A stretch of 64,000 nucleotides of DNA from Colletotrichum lupini (taxonomy: Eukaryota > Ascomycota > Sordariomycetes > Glomerellales > Glomerellaceae), in NCBI RefSeq assembly GCF_023278565.1, contig NC_064680.1, positions 992,001 to 1,056,000 on the forward strand, in the 5' to 3' direction. Every line of letters starts with the position of its first letter. Positions within the stretch are counted from its first letter, which is position 1. The position numbers were made by a program, and so were the translations under genes. Positions 1 through 12,735 of the stretch are shown in pieces. The notes below the pieces were generated by a model, which was given only the letters and a program-made list of their open reading frames with translations, was not told the origin of the DNA and made no database searches.

Positions 1-1235
1 ATGTCAACCTTGAACCTTAGTCAAGGTATAATAGAAAATTACCATTTCATACCTTCGTCACGCAGCAAGAAATGTTGGCCTTTTCATCTCATCGGCCGAG
101 GTGGGTTTCCCCATTCCCCGCATCCGTGGGGAAGCTTCTCCTCACCTCCAACACGAAAATCTCACCAAACCATGCATGTGCCGCCGTGCCGCTCCAGCGT
201 CGCTATCTGGTGGAGTGGGTTTTGGTGGTTTTCGCGAATCAACGGCTCGCTGTAAGAGTGCGACGATCGGCCGTGCTTGATGCAATCATGCAGGTTTAGC
301 CAAACAAGTCACACACGATGACCGAGAACCGGAGTAGCAGGGAGATACGGGAGGTTGGGAGGATTCGCCTAAGACAGCGCCCTGTCCCTCGCTTTATCTG
401 GCGTCAGGTGGAATTGGGATCTGGAAAGCCAACCACCGAATCTTACTATGACTACGGATACTCATTGAGAAGTCATCTACGGAATCGTCAAGTGTGAGAG
501 GAAGAAAATGACATTCTCACTTGAACACAAAAAAGCGCATCCTCCGATTCCCGCAGATTCATTGCTTCTTAGCTCGATGAATTGATAAACCGCTGTTTGG
601 GTAGCGCGCTGAAGACCAGATACCATTCGGGTCTCAATGGATGCATGCTCAGGCGAAATTGCTCGAGGTCTCAGCCACAGACCTTTCAAGGCCGAAGAAC
701 TCCGGCATTTCCACCATTGCGATATCTCATTCCACGCTTACGTCCGCGTAGAATAGCCGTCGTTCGTGATCTTGAACCCGCTGAACCCCTTCGCCAACTG
801 AATCTAGTTTGGTACTGTCTCATGAGCCGCCTCTTCGCGAACGGGTAAACACGTGGCTTGGGCCGACCCGAAGCCCCGGACAGATTTGATAGGCTGCAAA
901 ACGACTGATCTGCTATGTTGTTGCTGATTGAATCCGGTCTCATCGTGTTGCGTTCCTGGGTACCTTCAGCTGTAGCCAAGATGGATCGCGGGGTCTAAGA
1001 CAACATGCCGTTTCCGGTACTTCAAAGACACTTCTGTAAAAACGGACCCTTCAGATATGAGCCCATTTCACATGCTGACAACTGAAATTCTGTTCCATCT
1101 CAGCCCTAGAGAACTGCGAGCTGACCCTGATCATTGATATAATGGCCTGATGGGTGGCCCTCTCTTTTCTCCTGCTTGTCGTCTGCTCTTCGTCAACATC
1201 AAGTCTGCTCCTACAAGAACAAGAAACTAATTAAA
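1..1235. other. 5' intergenic region, no gene supported
   Basis: Several short open frames occur on both strands but none has recognisable domains, a coherent splice structure or a good start context. The last part is presumably the promoter and 5' leader of the hydrolase gene starting at 1236. A gene fragment cut by the window edge cannot be excluded. Confidence 0.5.
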
Positions 1236-3870
1236 ATGTCGACAGAATACGTCAAATGTGCACACAGAACCATCCCAGAGGATGGAAACTTTGCGAACAG
1301 GAAAAGGCTGGTGATCTGCTGCGATGGCACATGGAACAACTCGTAAGTGCGGCAATGAAGAGATTCGATCATCCACGTATGCGTATACTGAGATGCCACT
1401 CCAAGCAATAATGGCGGCGTACCCACCAACGTGAGCCGTCTCTCATCTGCAGTCGCACACAAGTGCTGCAGCGGAATGCCTCAAGTAGTCTACTACCACC
1501 GCGGTCCCGGAACAGAAGAAGACAAATGGGCTAGCTTTGTGGGAGGCCTGTTCGGCCTGGGTGTCAAACAGGTAAGTGACTCAAATAGACTGATGGCAGT
1601 GACACATGATTAATGTTAAGCGGTACCAGGACATCGTAGATTGCTACCGCTTCATCTGCGATAACTACAATCCGGGTGATGAGATCATAATCGTCGGCTT
1701 CTCACGAGGTGCCTTCACGGCTCGGTCGCTCGCAGGCATGGTCTGCACGCTTGGGTTCCTCAACCGCTCTGGACTCAGCAGCCTCGGCCAGATCTACAAC
1801 GATTACAAGGCCTTCAACGACTGGACGGATCCTCGCATTTTTGACCCGAAGAAGCATCTACTAGGGTTTAACCATGACCAGCTGAAGATGAAGATCGAGA
1901 AACAGTACATGACAGAGATTCAGCCGCTCGAAGATAAGTTGGACGCCGACAAAGTCGGAGATTTATCCGAGGAAGAGTTATGGGATGTGGAGAGGGATCT
2001 GGTGAAACTCCTCGAACGTTACGACAAGGCAACAAGTCACGAAGCCTTAGAGAAGCAGCTGTATCAGGACAAAAAAGAGTTATTCACGAAGATGACTCAA
2101 TTCAAACGGACAGATGGGAGCATGAAGTTTCGCTCCATGGCAGAAGCTTATCGCCAGCAGCTGAGCGATGTAAGTGATGCTTCACCGGTCCGAAGTCCTT
2201 GAGTTGATGACTGACTTCACAGTACGAACTTTGTTTGACTCGTATGGAAGACAACGGCAGCAATGTCACCTCGCACAAAGCTGTGGAGGGGAAGATCAAG
2301 GCAGTTGGTCGGTCCATCCCCACTCCCGACGATTGGTTCAACTCGAGTCTGCAGTCTGCGATAGCTAACAGGCATGGGAATAGGTGTTTGGGAGACAGTA
2401 GGCAGTCTTGGAATTCCCAAGATGCCGTGGTGCAATTGGCACGGCGCCAGCCGCAGTGCTGCAGAGGTAAGATTCATCCTTGGAGGAGGTCCCGGGACCA
2501 TGGTTGTCATCTATGTGCAATGGCTAAACGGCTCTTGACTGCCAGCTCCGATTTGCCAGCTACAACGTCCACCCCAATATCGATCATGCGTTCCACGCCC
2601 TTGCTCTGGACGAATTCAGAAGCCCTTTCTCTCCCACGCTTTGGAGATGCAAGAGATCGAACAAGAATACTCAACTCCGCCAGGTCTGGTTTCCTGGGTG
2701 TCACAGCAACGTCGGCGGAGGCACTGATTCCCAGCAAATCTCCAAGATTGCCCTTGGATGTATGTTACGCACCCCTGGTGCTGTGCTCTCCGCCAGGGCG
2801 AAGATCTCCTACGCCTCACTTGATGAACACAGACTAACTCGCTGTCACTAGGGATGGCGGATCAGCTGACTTCCGTTGGCGTGGAATTCAGCACGTGCGA
2901 GATGCAGCGCATCTTCAGTACAATCTCCCACGGAGACACCATTCGGCCTTGGGGTCTCGGTGAGATCACCAGCCCGACATCTTTGGTCACGACAGGTCTT
3001 GACCGGGTTTGGAACACGATATCAGCGCCATATTTTGCGTACCACGGTCAATACGCAGAGAACTCAGCGCGAAAACCCCATTTCTATGAGGATGACGGCC
3101 AGAAGAAGCTTCTGACACACACGGAGGAGCTCGTTCATCCCTGTGTAAGGGTTCGGTACCTGTACAACGGTCTCGGGCTTGACGATAAGGCTGAATGGCG
3201 CTGCAATGCTCTGACGGGACGCGGATGGGAACTCAAGCTTGATAGAGGCGTGGGCCCAGATAAGATTCGCCCAGGCCGGGATCCGAAGATCGTGGACAAG
3301 TACAGGACCGTCGGCGGATCCGTCACCTCTATCCATCAGCAGTATCCGAAGACCCTGGCTGCGGAAGGCCAGCTCGTCAATACTGAGCAGCCCTCGGAGG
3401 TCCATCTATGGCAGTTGAAATATCCGGAAAACGCTTACACATGGACTCACCCAGAGGGTAAGGTGCTTGAAGAAGAGCAAATTGGCATGTGGGAACGCAT
3501 GTTCATCAGAATCAACGACAACCATGTCGACTTGAAGGAGATAAGTGATGAACAAAAGATGCAGAAACAGACGCAAGGTGATCGCCTTAGAGACATGGCG
3601 ACGAACAACGTGTACCACGCCCTGGGCATGGTTGACTGGATTGTCAAGACTACTATTGGCGCAGTATTTGTTACGCGGCCGGACAAGCAGTATCCGCTCG
3701 GGTACCCGTTAAAGCATGGGTACTACGACTTTGTGTCCTGGCAAAAGGGGCTCAAGCAGGATGATTCGGAGGTTGGCCCCTCAGCCAAGGACTCGGCCAA
3801 GGATGCACATGCTTCTAAAGATGGTGATGTCCATGTCCATTACCACTGGCTGAATGATGGTACGCAATGA
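1236..3870 (+). CDS. DUF2235 / Tle1-like alpha/beta-hydrolase (putative phospholipase-type)
   Basis: Seven exons can be joined in frame: 1236-1342, 1406-1571, 1621-2169, 2223-2307, 2384-2466, 2546-2759 and 2852-3870, giving 740 residues. Seen: an N-terminal CCDGTWNNS strand (about residues 28-36), the nucleophile elbow GFSRGA with Ser119, a VWETVGSLG block created by the fourth splice junction, and WFPGCHSNVGGG with the likely catalytic His. These mark the DUF2235 family, which shares its fold with bacterial Tle1 phospholipase effectors; fungal members are usually cytosolic and their substrates are mostly unknown. The VWETV block has Glu where many relatives have Asp. Residues about 185-270 form a charged, probably helical insertion. 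The C-terminus is rich in Lys, Asp and His. Introns are 49-92 bp with GT/AG ends, and the joins restore the conserved motifs, so the model is strong although the enzyme activity is inferred. Confidence 0.9.
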
Positions 3871-4962
3871 GAGGGCGCAACTTGACCTTGAAGTTGATAC
3901 TTTGTATGGATATTTGGCGACATACTTTCATTTGTCTTTTGGGACTTTGTTGTTTTTAATTCAAAAGGTTCTGGCTAGCTTTTACACCATTGTCAATGAA
4001 TAATAACGTAAAGGACAATCTCTTCATTGAGTTCGGAAAAAAGTAGCAACTAGATTAATACATCAAGCTCGAGTACAAATCCTCTCTTTCGTGTCGCAAC
4101 TCCCCATGGCCTAGGAGGGAAAATCGATCTTCTTGCAAAATGGGTTACAAGTGATTCAGAGATCAGGACCACAAATCTAGTAGATGTTTTTTTCCACGTT
4201 AATCAAACGGCACGAAAGACCCAATCTAGGTAGATTCCTGCGTTTCGCGATGGAGAGGATGAGCCGGAAGATCTTCTAGGTATTCTACGGCAATCTCAGT
4301 CAACTCGATAGGTGATGGTTCCTCAACGAGAGAAAGACGATCACTCGGTATTTTGTATTACCGTCCCACGGCTCAAGGAGTTATTGATTTCCACGCCCTA
4401 ATTACAAATGTCGATACACTCGAGCAAAGATGGGCGACTCGCCTACTCACTTCCACCTTGGAAATATAAACCTTCGGCCTGTGCTGTCCATGTTGCAGCT
4501 TGCCTCGTCCGCTGGGTTTGGAAGGTGTCAATTCCAGCCGCAGGCAGCAGTCAAGTGGGCCAATAAACCGTGTCTACCGCCCAAGTCCCCGGCCGAAGGA
4601 TTCCCATGCAGACGTCTAGTCCATCTCGTATAGAGTATTGACCAAACGTTATCATCCTGATGGTAGCATGCCGAATGCCTTGCAGGAACGTTATGTAGTT
4701 ATTAGCCTATCAAGGGTCGAGATCGTAGCATGATCTTTAGGGACCCCGAGATGATGCCGACTGGAGGAACGGGCCGTAATACGCACAGCTCTCTCGAAGT
4801 CCCGGTAATTCAAGACTTACATAGTTCTAAAAACCGGAGCTTCATCACATGGTCTTCTTGGGAGGTAATTTGCATTATGCATAAGAATTCGTTCTTGTCC
4901 ACCCCCATTAGCCTGCGAAACCATCGCGTGGAGAGATTCTAGCATCCCAAACAACAACCAAG
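3871..4962. other. Intergenic region
   Basis: About 1.1 kb between the DUF2235 gene and the NPP1-type gene. Only short incidental frames are present. The final few hundred bases should contain the promoter of the gene at 4963; no clear TATA element was identified. Confidence 0.5.
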
Positions 4963-5943
4963 ATGCTCTCCCTCACAAGCACACTCGCGCTCTGCGCCGC
5001 TATGATCGGCGCAACTATGGCTGTAACCTCCATCTCAGACACCCAAATGACAACTCTTCTAAATGAAGGCGGCGTCGGACTGGCCATGGCCGCTCAGCCA
5101 ATGTGGTTCTTCGGACAAGCGATGAATCGGCCACCTTGTATTCCAACGCATGCAGTCGTCAACGAACAGCAAACACCCGGCGCGGAGCTTTGCGAGTGGC
5201 CCGACGCCGGTTGTAATTGCCGAAAACCGGGCGTCGGAATCGGGAACCCGGCGCCTGATTTTCCAGTCTATTACAGCTACAGCAAGTGTAATGACAACGA
5301 GGTACGGGTGGCGTATAATCTGTTTTATGAGAAGGATGGTTTCACGCCATCTGGCGTCTTTGGACATAAATAGTACGTTCCACCCTGGCCCATTGTCTTC
5401 AATACCAGATATGACTGGCTGATCACTCAATCAACAGTGACTGGGAGAGGGTCATTGTCGTATGGACAAAAGATTCCGCAAGCAACTGGCAACCGTCGCA
5501 GCTCTTACTCTCCCAACACTCAGGTTACGACCGCAAGAACTGGGGCGACATCCAAAACACCTTCAGCACCGTCGACGCAACGCTCCCCCGCGGTGGGGAC
5601 AATGGCAGAAAGAACCTTGACCATCCAAAAGTCTACGTCGCTTGGTCGAAACATGCCATCTACCGCGACAGGAACACGGGTTGGAACGATGTGCTTTCCC
5701 AATTGACGAATAATGCATTTCGGTCTCAAGATTGGTGGCATTATCATGTGAGCAGTACGTGTCTTTCTGCTAGTCTCTGAGGCTGATTTTGTTGCATGCC
5801 GAGATGACAGAGACTAACCTTTTACAGGCTCGTACATCCGCGCAGACGGCTCGACTGAGATTGGGAAGCAGATGGCTGGGATGGATTGGGGATCGGCTAC
5901 GAGTCATCCGGCTAGTGTCCATAATGGGCTGTGTTCTGCGTGA
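4963..5943 (+). CDS. Secreted NPP1-domain (NLP-like) protein
   Basis: Three exons, 4963-5372, 5438-5754 and 5828-5943, join in frame to 280 residues. The first ~20 residues are a typical signal peptide (hydrophobic core, small residues before the likely cleavage site), so secretion is expected. The first splice junction creates a GHKYDWE heptapeptide, the counterpart of the GHRHDWE hallmark of necrosis- and ethylene-inducing-like proteins; the first His, the Asp and the Glu that contribute to the metal site are kept while the second His is Tyr. A preceding YEKDG segment fits the conserved acidic loop, and a downstream HPKVYVAWSKHA block matches the later family motif. Four Cys lie before the heptapeptide and one near the C-terminus. 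NLPs act on plant plasma membranes, but many fungal members are non-cytolytic; with the altered heptapeptide, activity here cannot be predicted. Confidence 0.82.
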
Positions 5944-6768
5944 GTTGTCAGGTGGAGACTTTCGAGTGAGCATGGGTTTGGCATTTTGCTGTAGCCTCAT
6001 CCTACACGTTATCAAGAACAAGTCAGCTCGTGCTACAAGAAGGTCAAGTCTGGACCCATTTGTGGACTTGGCTATACGTCAAGCTAGGCAAATGGGAGGC
6101 AATCATAGGCTCGGATGCGAGAACTGTTGACCAGAGAGCTGTCCTCTTCCTCAATATAACAATATCATGGCGTTTGCAGTAGGCAGTTCGTGTTTGGAAA
6201 GCATTTCGGCCACGAGGTTTCCCTCGTGATTTCTGCGCTATCCCTATCTGCAGAATAGTCTGCAGCCTTTTGAGACGTGCTCAGCCGCCTTCTTAGACCT
6301 GCCGTTCAGTCTAGGCCACCAGACCACCCGTACGAGAGCATGAGAGACCTAGCCACCCGTATCCCGTTTGACTTCGACCAAGCTCAGCTGCAAGTCACAA
6401 TTGAGCAAGAATACTCCAATCCCATCGCCATGTTCGATGCAACACGATGAATTCCAGAGCCACCGCCGGGTCTCGGCTCTGTAAGCAACCTTGCATACAT
6501 TCTTGTGTTGATCATCAGTTGAAAAATGACAGGACACACCGCTTCACGGAGTGAGAATATGAGAGCGTAGCCCGGCTGCAGTAGTTAATTAGATTCGCAG
6601 CCTTCTCTCTTGATAGACCATTAGCATATTTAACGCGGCTACCCTGCTCCTGAATCCTGTCTCTACTTGGTTCATCGGTGCCATCCCCTACAATCTGCAA
6701 CTATTTTTCCTCAAGCGATCAGCGGACACAGTTTCACGAGAATCGACGTAATGATCCCTTCTCCCATT
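5944..6768. other. Intergenic region between convergent genes
   Basis: About 0.8 kb lying 3' of both the NPP1-type gene and the minus-strand DUF7708 gene. Nothing beyond short incidental frames is seen; it should hold both 3' untranslated regions. Confidence 0.5.
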
Positions 6769-8662
6769 CTATTCCATACCGACCTTAGAGCGACCGACAA
6801 GACGTTTCGCCACGGTCTGCTTTCGTCCCTTTGCTTGTACCCTCTTTGCTTTCATTGATTTGACCAAGACATTCTCCGCAGAGTCGGTTTTCGCTGCCAT
6901 TCTGAGCCACTCAGCCTCGTACAGAAGTAGAACGACCTTCACCTTCAGACCCTCCATAGACGGGTCATCAAGCATGATGCACAGTTCTTCGATCAAATTG
7001 AAACCGTCTGCTTGATCGAGTGATGAGGAGACCGTCGCTAGGTCTACGATGATATAAGTATTTGTACCCAAGCTCCTTAATGCTTGCCCCAAGAGCTTCA
7101 GCCAATCTTTTGGCTCCATCGTAGTATGGAATTGTGAGTATCGAGACGAAAACTCTTTTTCCGTCTTTAACGAACCGCTCCGCCGCAACGCCTGATACGT
7201 GAGATACTTTATCAGGTCCACTGCCGTTGACATAGAAGCATGGTTCGATTTGTCTAGGCTAGGCAATGCCCACAGAGTCGGCACCCTAGCTGACTCCAAA
7301 GTCTGGATGATGTCAATCCCGAAGTCTACCATCGTAGAACGCACGATAAAGGAGCCTTTGATGATAGCCAAGGAAGAATGATGGCTTAATGACCATTTTG
7401 TGAGTCTTGGGGATAACCAAAACTGATTCGTTGAGGTGTTTGCGCCTCGGCCGGAGACTCTGCGGTTTCGGCACATGAGGTGATACTTGTAACACTTTTC
7501 CGGATCCCCGAAGGTCGGCGAAAGAGTGGTCAAGACGTGTGATAGATGGAGATCTGAAAGTCGTTGATTTGTGTCTAGTTGGGCGCTTGTTTGGATAGAC
7601 TGAAAGGCTGCGCACTGGTTGTAAGCACCTAAAATCACTTTGAGAAGCTAAGGACCGCCTACTTTCTACCTTGGTGATGAGGTCATTTAGTGTCAGACCC
7701 GAGGCTTCCAAGAGAGACACTATAAGGTCAAGTCTCTTTTCATGCCTCTCATTTGAGACTCTTAATCCAGAAACAAGTTGTGTAAGACCGTCAAGTTGTT
7801 GTTGATGGGACTTTTCAGCATCCTCCAGGGCGGATAGAATGCTTTTCAGCTTTCCAGAATGAGCTGTGTGCATAACACGAAGCTCGGCGTGCGAGCCTAC
7901 TGTCGCCAGTTCAGTAATGTTGTCAGAAGCAACACTGATTCTCTGTAGCAAATCATCGTACTGAAGTTTGTGCGGCCGCGTAAAACTGTGGATCAAATGG
8001 CGGAGCTTAGACTCTTTACACCATGAGTGGGCAATCAGCAAAAACTCCAAGATGCAAGAATACAGATTCTCAACAGCGACTCGCATATTGGCAGTTGGGT
8101 ATATTGTGGAAATAATTTTGACTCGCGAAAGTCGCACGCCAACCTCCCAGGTGGATTTGGCCACGATTTTCAGGGTCTCCGCATGATTTACCACGCTCTT
8201 CCTCTGCCGCATTAGCTCTTTTCTTGTGTGCTTCCCTTTACAATTGGATGACTCACACCAAATATCAGTTTCATAGCGCCCCATGCCAGAGACACATACT
8301 CTGGATGATGTTGAATAAAGACGTCGAAGATGGTTCCGTAATGACAGATGATCTCGGATGTTCTTTCAAGCCACCCCCTCATTGTGCTCGATGCCTTCAT
8401 TGCTTCATACTTTTCGAGTGTTGCGGTCACCAAGCCTTGAAGATCTTCCATGGAATGACTCCCAGTAACTAAAGGTTTCTTCTCAAGTGTCAAGATACCA
8501 CTCTGCTGGAAGTATTTCTGGACAGCCCTAAAAGCTTCTTCCGCAATACATCCGTCATCTGTCTCGGTAGTGTTAAGAAACCTCAAAGTCTTCGCAGGCC
8601 GTTGCAAACTTACCTTGCTTCCCGCCCTTGTACCATGATGATATAGCTATATTCGTGTCCAT
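6769..8662 (-). CDS. DUF7708-domain protein (fungal STAND/NLR-type N-terminal region)
   Basis: Four exons on the minus strand, 8662-8614, 8558-8257, 8203-7670 and 7599-6769, join in frame to 571 residues. The start at 8662 was chosen because its 49-nt exon is the only one whose phase fits the next acceptor; the in-frame ATG at 8607 lies inside that intron. The second splice junction brings together a W-G-A-M-K-L-I-F-G helix and VVNHAETLK, followed by YPTANMRVAVENLY, the pattern of DUF7708, an N-terminal module of many fungal NLR-like proteins. A helical middle part (about 200-290, many Leu/Ser/His/Lys) leads to a LSDLHLSHVL...CRNRR block. The C-terminal half includes a TLWALPS segment and a hydrophobic TYIIVDL strand that resembles a degenerate P-loop domain, but no Walker A motif is visible. 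Function unknown; role in non-self recognition is inferred from family and neighbours. Confidence 0.8.
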
Positions 8663-9331
8663 CTGCGCCACACAGCCTTTGTATTATGAACTCACACTGT
8701 TTAGCTTTTCGTACGCATCAGGTTCGGCCTTTGTGAGAAAAGGGATGACGCGCGACGTTGCGATTACGCACGGTCTTCGACTACAGTCGATTACGCAGAC
8801 TTTCAGCTCTTTGCGGGATGGCGTTGTCGCGTGGAGGTCTACTCGACCTGTTATTTGGCGTTTGGTTGGTGCTTGCGGCCGAGTTTGAAGCCTGATCAGA
8901 TCAGGCTGGGCTTTTGTTTCAGGTAGAAATTACGAACATGGCCAATTAGATGATGATGCTTAAATCATCACATCGGCCTATCATGGTATCAGGCTCCAGT
9001 TAATCACAGCCATTCCTGGCGAGCTGCATGCTGTGTGACGCTGACTGCACCTCGGCAAAACCAATCCCTCTTTCCTGCCATTTCAGATTCTTTCCTAAAT
9101 TTCCCCTCATCTTTCCGCTTCGTAGTGCCTACCCAAGGAGGCTAGCAACGCCTTTTACGGTCAGCATCAAGAACCGCGCACATCCATCACGCATCACATT
9201 GTACGGTGCCTCGGGTGCTCTGCCACCATCTCGACCCAGTTCAACGCACAAACATAGCACTTCAGAGTGTTATTGACTAGCATGAAGCGGCGTCGTTCGA
9301 AGCAGGTCCAACTACTCGCCCTTGACTCAAC
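8663..9331. promoter_or_regulatory. Shared divergent promoter region
   Basis: This 669-bp gap separates the start codons of the minus-strand DUF7708 gene and the plus-strand AAA ATPase gene, so both promoters must lie here and the genes may be co-regulated. A CCAAT pentamer sits at about 8942-8946, next to an imperfect inverted repeat (GATGATG / ATCATC around 8949-8971). No TATA box is obvious. Regulatory roles are inferred from position only. Confidence 0.45.
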
Positions 9332-12300
9332 ATGGCAACGGACAACGTCCATCACCGAATGGCGACAAACCCACAACCTCAAAAGTCCGTTTTACATCCC
9401 AGACTTAATCAGCAGCAACATATAGAGAACGTCAAACATCAGCCCACAGTGACAAGTGCATCTTCGATAGTCTCGACCCAGAAACTACAAGAACACTATA
9501 TTAGTGCATCAGAAATGCGATCCAAGTGGGAGGGGCAAGTAAGACGGCCTGAATTCGAGGAGGTATATAGGGATCGGCCAGCATATGAAGTAATCCTATC
9601 AGGACAAGCACAACATGCACAACATGCACAAGATGCACAAGATGCAATGCGAGGCCAATACGATCCAGCTCATGCTGGGAATGATACTTCGGATGGAACT
9701 ATGCCTTCAGATACCCAAGTTAACGACCGGACATCTCGAGAGACAACTCAGACACATTATACAATATCGGAAGACGAAATAGGCAAAGGATTACACAACA
9801 AATTTGCTGCACTAGCACCCAAAACAGGTGCACCTCGACGCATCGAGCCTTCGAGTCGTTTGGATACCGCGCAACCCGTTCCAACCGCATCAATAGCGCT
9901 ATTTGATAACGAACATCAGTCCTCAAATTTACGCCTGAGGGTATCTGCAGCGCCAGGGCCCAGGTTGCCCATCGTCACTTTAGCATCACAACAGACATTT
10001 CGCAGCCACAGCCCATTGCCAACAGTTCCAAGACAGAAGCAGCCCGAAAGAGCTCGCTTTGAAACAACTCAGGGGACGCAAAAAATGGAACAGAGCCATG
10101 TCTATCGTTACAGCCATGCAGACGTTTCTGAGACTTCAGTTAATGCCGGTGAAGCTTGTTTGGAGTCAAGCCTTTCCTCGGGACTTGATTCGTGCGCTGC
10201 TGCCCCAAACACCTCAGAACACATTCTGATGGCTATTGCTGAAGCAGGCGAAGTCCCTAACGGAGCAATCACAGGACCTCTAAGCGCCGAAGAGACATCT
10301 TTGTTATGTTTCGATGTCATTAAAAAGATGAAGCAGCGGATTCAGCTATTAGAAGAAGCAAATGAAGAGGTTAACCGAATTTCAACGCCGCAAGTGGGTG
10401 TCAGGGTGCAGATCTTCCATCGCCTTGAAAACGAAGACACGGGCGAACATATATACCTCTTGGAACCAGAGTGGATGGTACATCAGAACGACATTCGTCT
10501 CGGTGCACGATTTCAATTAATGGACCCCGAAGGATATATCGAGAAAGAGAAAGACATCTCATTTGTGGTCTACAAGTGTTACTCAGAAGAACATCAGATA
10601 GATGCAGTAGAAGAAGCAAGGAAGTCATCTGGGCCACTACCAAACCCGACACCGGCCTACCAGGACATACTGCTTACTTCGGAGGAAATGGTGGAAGCTA
10701 TGAAGGCTTTTTTCGCGCTGCATCCGGCGTCACGTCAAGAATTTCCTAAAGTCAACACCCATGACAGATTATCAGCGCCCTTCGTATGGTGGTATCACCA
10801 TCGCAGGTCAAGTAGGATTGAAAGCCTGCCGCGCTGCCAAGCCGAATTGGTAAATACGTTGGTGGATCACATCGAAGAGGCTTACGCAACGTTGTACGAC
10901 AACATCGACGAGCAACTCAGCAGAGGCTATGTGTCCAACATCTCCATGGAATACCTTTTTCGGCCTGGGCAAGTCTTGATCTCATTCACGGATGGGGTCC
11001 CTCAAGGTTACATTGCATTGTCTAGTCCTTATCCCCAAGGAGATGAATCTGATGACAACTCCACTCTTCCAACGTCAAAAGGTCGAAAAGATCCCGCGGA
11101 AAAGTGCTTGTCGCAATGGACCATATCATCGCATTCAATATCCTATCGTGGAGATTTTGTTCGAGTGGTACATGAGCTCAAGATTAAGTTCGAGACGGAG
11201 ATTGAGAACGGAGAGATTGATATTTCGAGCTTACCTGTCATGCCGCTTGAGTATACCTCACAGGCATTGCAGGAGAGGCTAATGCGTCGTGGCAAAACAT
11301 TCTGGAAATGTCGCGAGAAAAGACTCATTTCCTATCAAGGCACAGGGCAAATTGCTAGTGTAAGTGGGTTATTTTCGGATGAGCTCTGGAGTTGAAATTT
11401 ACTATCCTTCGAGCAACCCTTTGGTTAGTCTTACTAACATTCTTTAGGGGGAAAGGTTTATGATTGACTTCGAGACGTATAAAAGCTTGCATCCAAATAA
11501 TCAGTACATGAATAAGAAAAAGCTCATACCAGAGCCAGGCCTGCCTACAGATGGTAGTGAACCGCACGTTCCTGAGATCTATCTCTTTCCAAATCTTGTC
11601 CCTGGCTTTGATTTGAGACGCAAGAAATGGGGTAAAGTCTTTGTGGCTTTGCATGTGAAAATACTTTACTGACCTTTCAAATAGTTGATGTTGAGGTCGA
11701 CCAGATTCGGGACGTGGCCTGGAACGATCAAGCCTTCAACAGTCTGGTGGCTGATGAAGACATGAAGATGCTCATTCTTGCACTTGTAACCAACCAAATC
11801 GATGCCAAGCGAGGTACAGACGTTATCGATAACAAAGGAAACGGCCTCATTATGCTGCTTCATGGCTCTCCAGGCACCGGGAAAACATTTACAGCCGAAT
11901 CTGTCGCCGAAGTAGCTAAGAAGCCTTTGTACTCGGTAACCTGCGGCGACATAGGCACGAATCCTGCCGACGTGGAGAAATATCTCGAGTCCGTCTTCCA
12001 CCTCGGCAAGATTTGGGACTGCGTCGTGCTCCTCGATGAAGCCGAAGTCTTCCTCGAGCAACGTACTCTACAAGACCTCCAACGAAACGCACTTGTCTCC
12101 GTGTTTTTGCGCGCTCTAGAGTACTACGATGGGATCTTGATTCTTACGACAAACCGTGTGGGTACCTTCGACGAGGCGTTCAAGTCTCGAATTCAGCTGG
12201 CGCTCCGGTACCAAAGGTTGGAGGCCTACCAACGCAAGCAAATCTGGAAGAACTTCTTCGAGCGGCTCAAGAGCATTGGAGAGGAGGACAGCATTGACTT

Positions 12301-12571
12301 TGACGATGTTTCGCTGCACATAGACGAGCTGACCAAGCACCCCATGAACGGACGACAGATCCGGAATACGATCACCACCGCGCGGCAGCTCGCTAAGTTT
12401 ATGGGGAAGAAGATGGTATTTTCGCATCTGCAACGAACCATTGCAATCACGAACAAGTTTGACGAGTACTTGGCTGACGTTCGGGAAGCTGATGTGGAGG
12501 AACATGGTGGAAGAGGCTTGGATGGCAGGTACTCTGACGAGTATTTTGCTCGATCTGATCAGATACGATAG
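9332..12571 (+). CDS. DUF7025-containing AAA+ ATPase
   Basis: Three exons, 9332-11359, 11448-11631 and 11685-12571, join in frame to 1032 residues. The N-terminal ~310 residues are low-complexity, Gln/Thr/Ser-rich and disordered-looking, including a short repeated AQHAQDAQ-type tract near residues 91-103. Around 340-680 lies the conserved region seen in fungal DUF7025-AAA proteins (for example FVWWYHHRR and YRGDFVRV-type blocks). The AAA domain follows, with Walker A GSPGTGKT at residues 798-805, Walker B VVLLDEAE (acidic pair at 855-856) and a TTNRVGTFDEAFKSRI sensor/arginine-finger-like segment. These proteins are common in filamentous fungi, usually in large variable families; the client is unknown. 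The start ATG at 9332 has a good context (preceding C-A-A-C, G at +4). It is divergent from the DUF7708 gene and convergent with the HET gene, whose stop codon lies 164 bp away. Confidence 0.9.
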
Positions 12572-12735
12572 TGCGACTAGCTATTCGAGTAACAATGCGG
12601 CAACTGATTGATTCCTTCTACCCTATGATCAGAGAGCTTTTTCGTTTTGGCTTCAGTGGATATCTGAATATTACGGACGCAGCCAGTAGCTGAGAACTGT
12701 CTCTGAGATCAATGCTATCTTACTCAGTAGTGGAA

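Noticed and set aside
686..979. 97-residue minus-strand frame near the left edge
   Set aside because: Arg/Gly/Ser-rich reading with no recognisable domain and no supporting promoter or splice signals; could be a decayed fragment but cannot be supported.
8558..8607. ATG at 8607 (minus strand) as the start of the DUF7708 gene
   Set aside because: It falls inside a 55-bp intron with a GTAAGT donor and ACAG acceptor; the exon from 8662 matches the acceptor phase.
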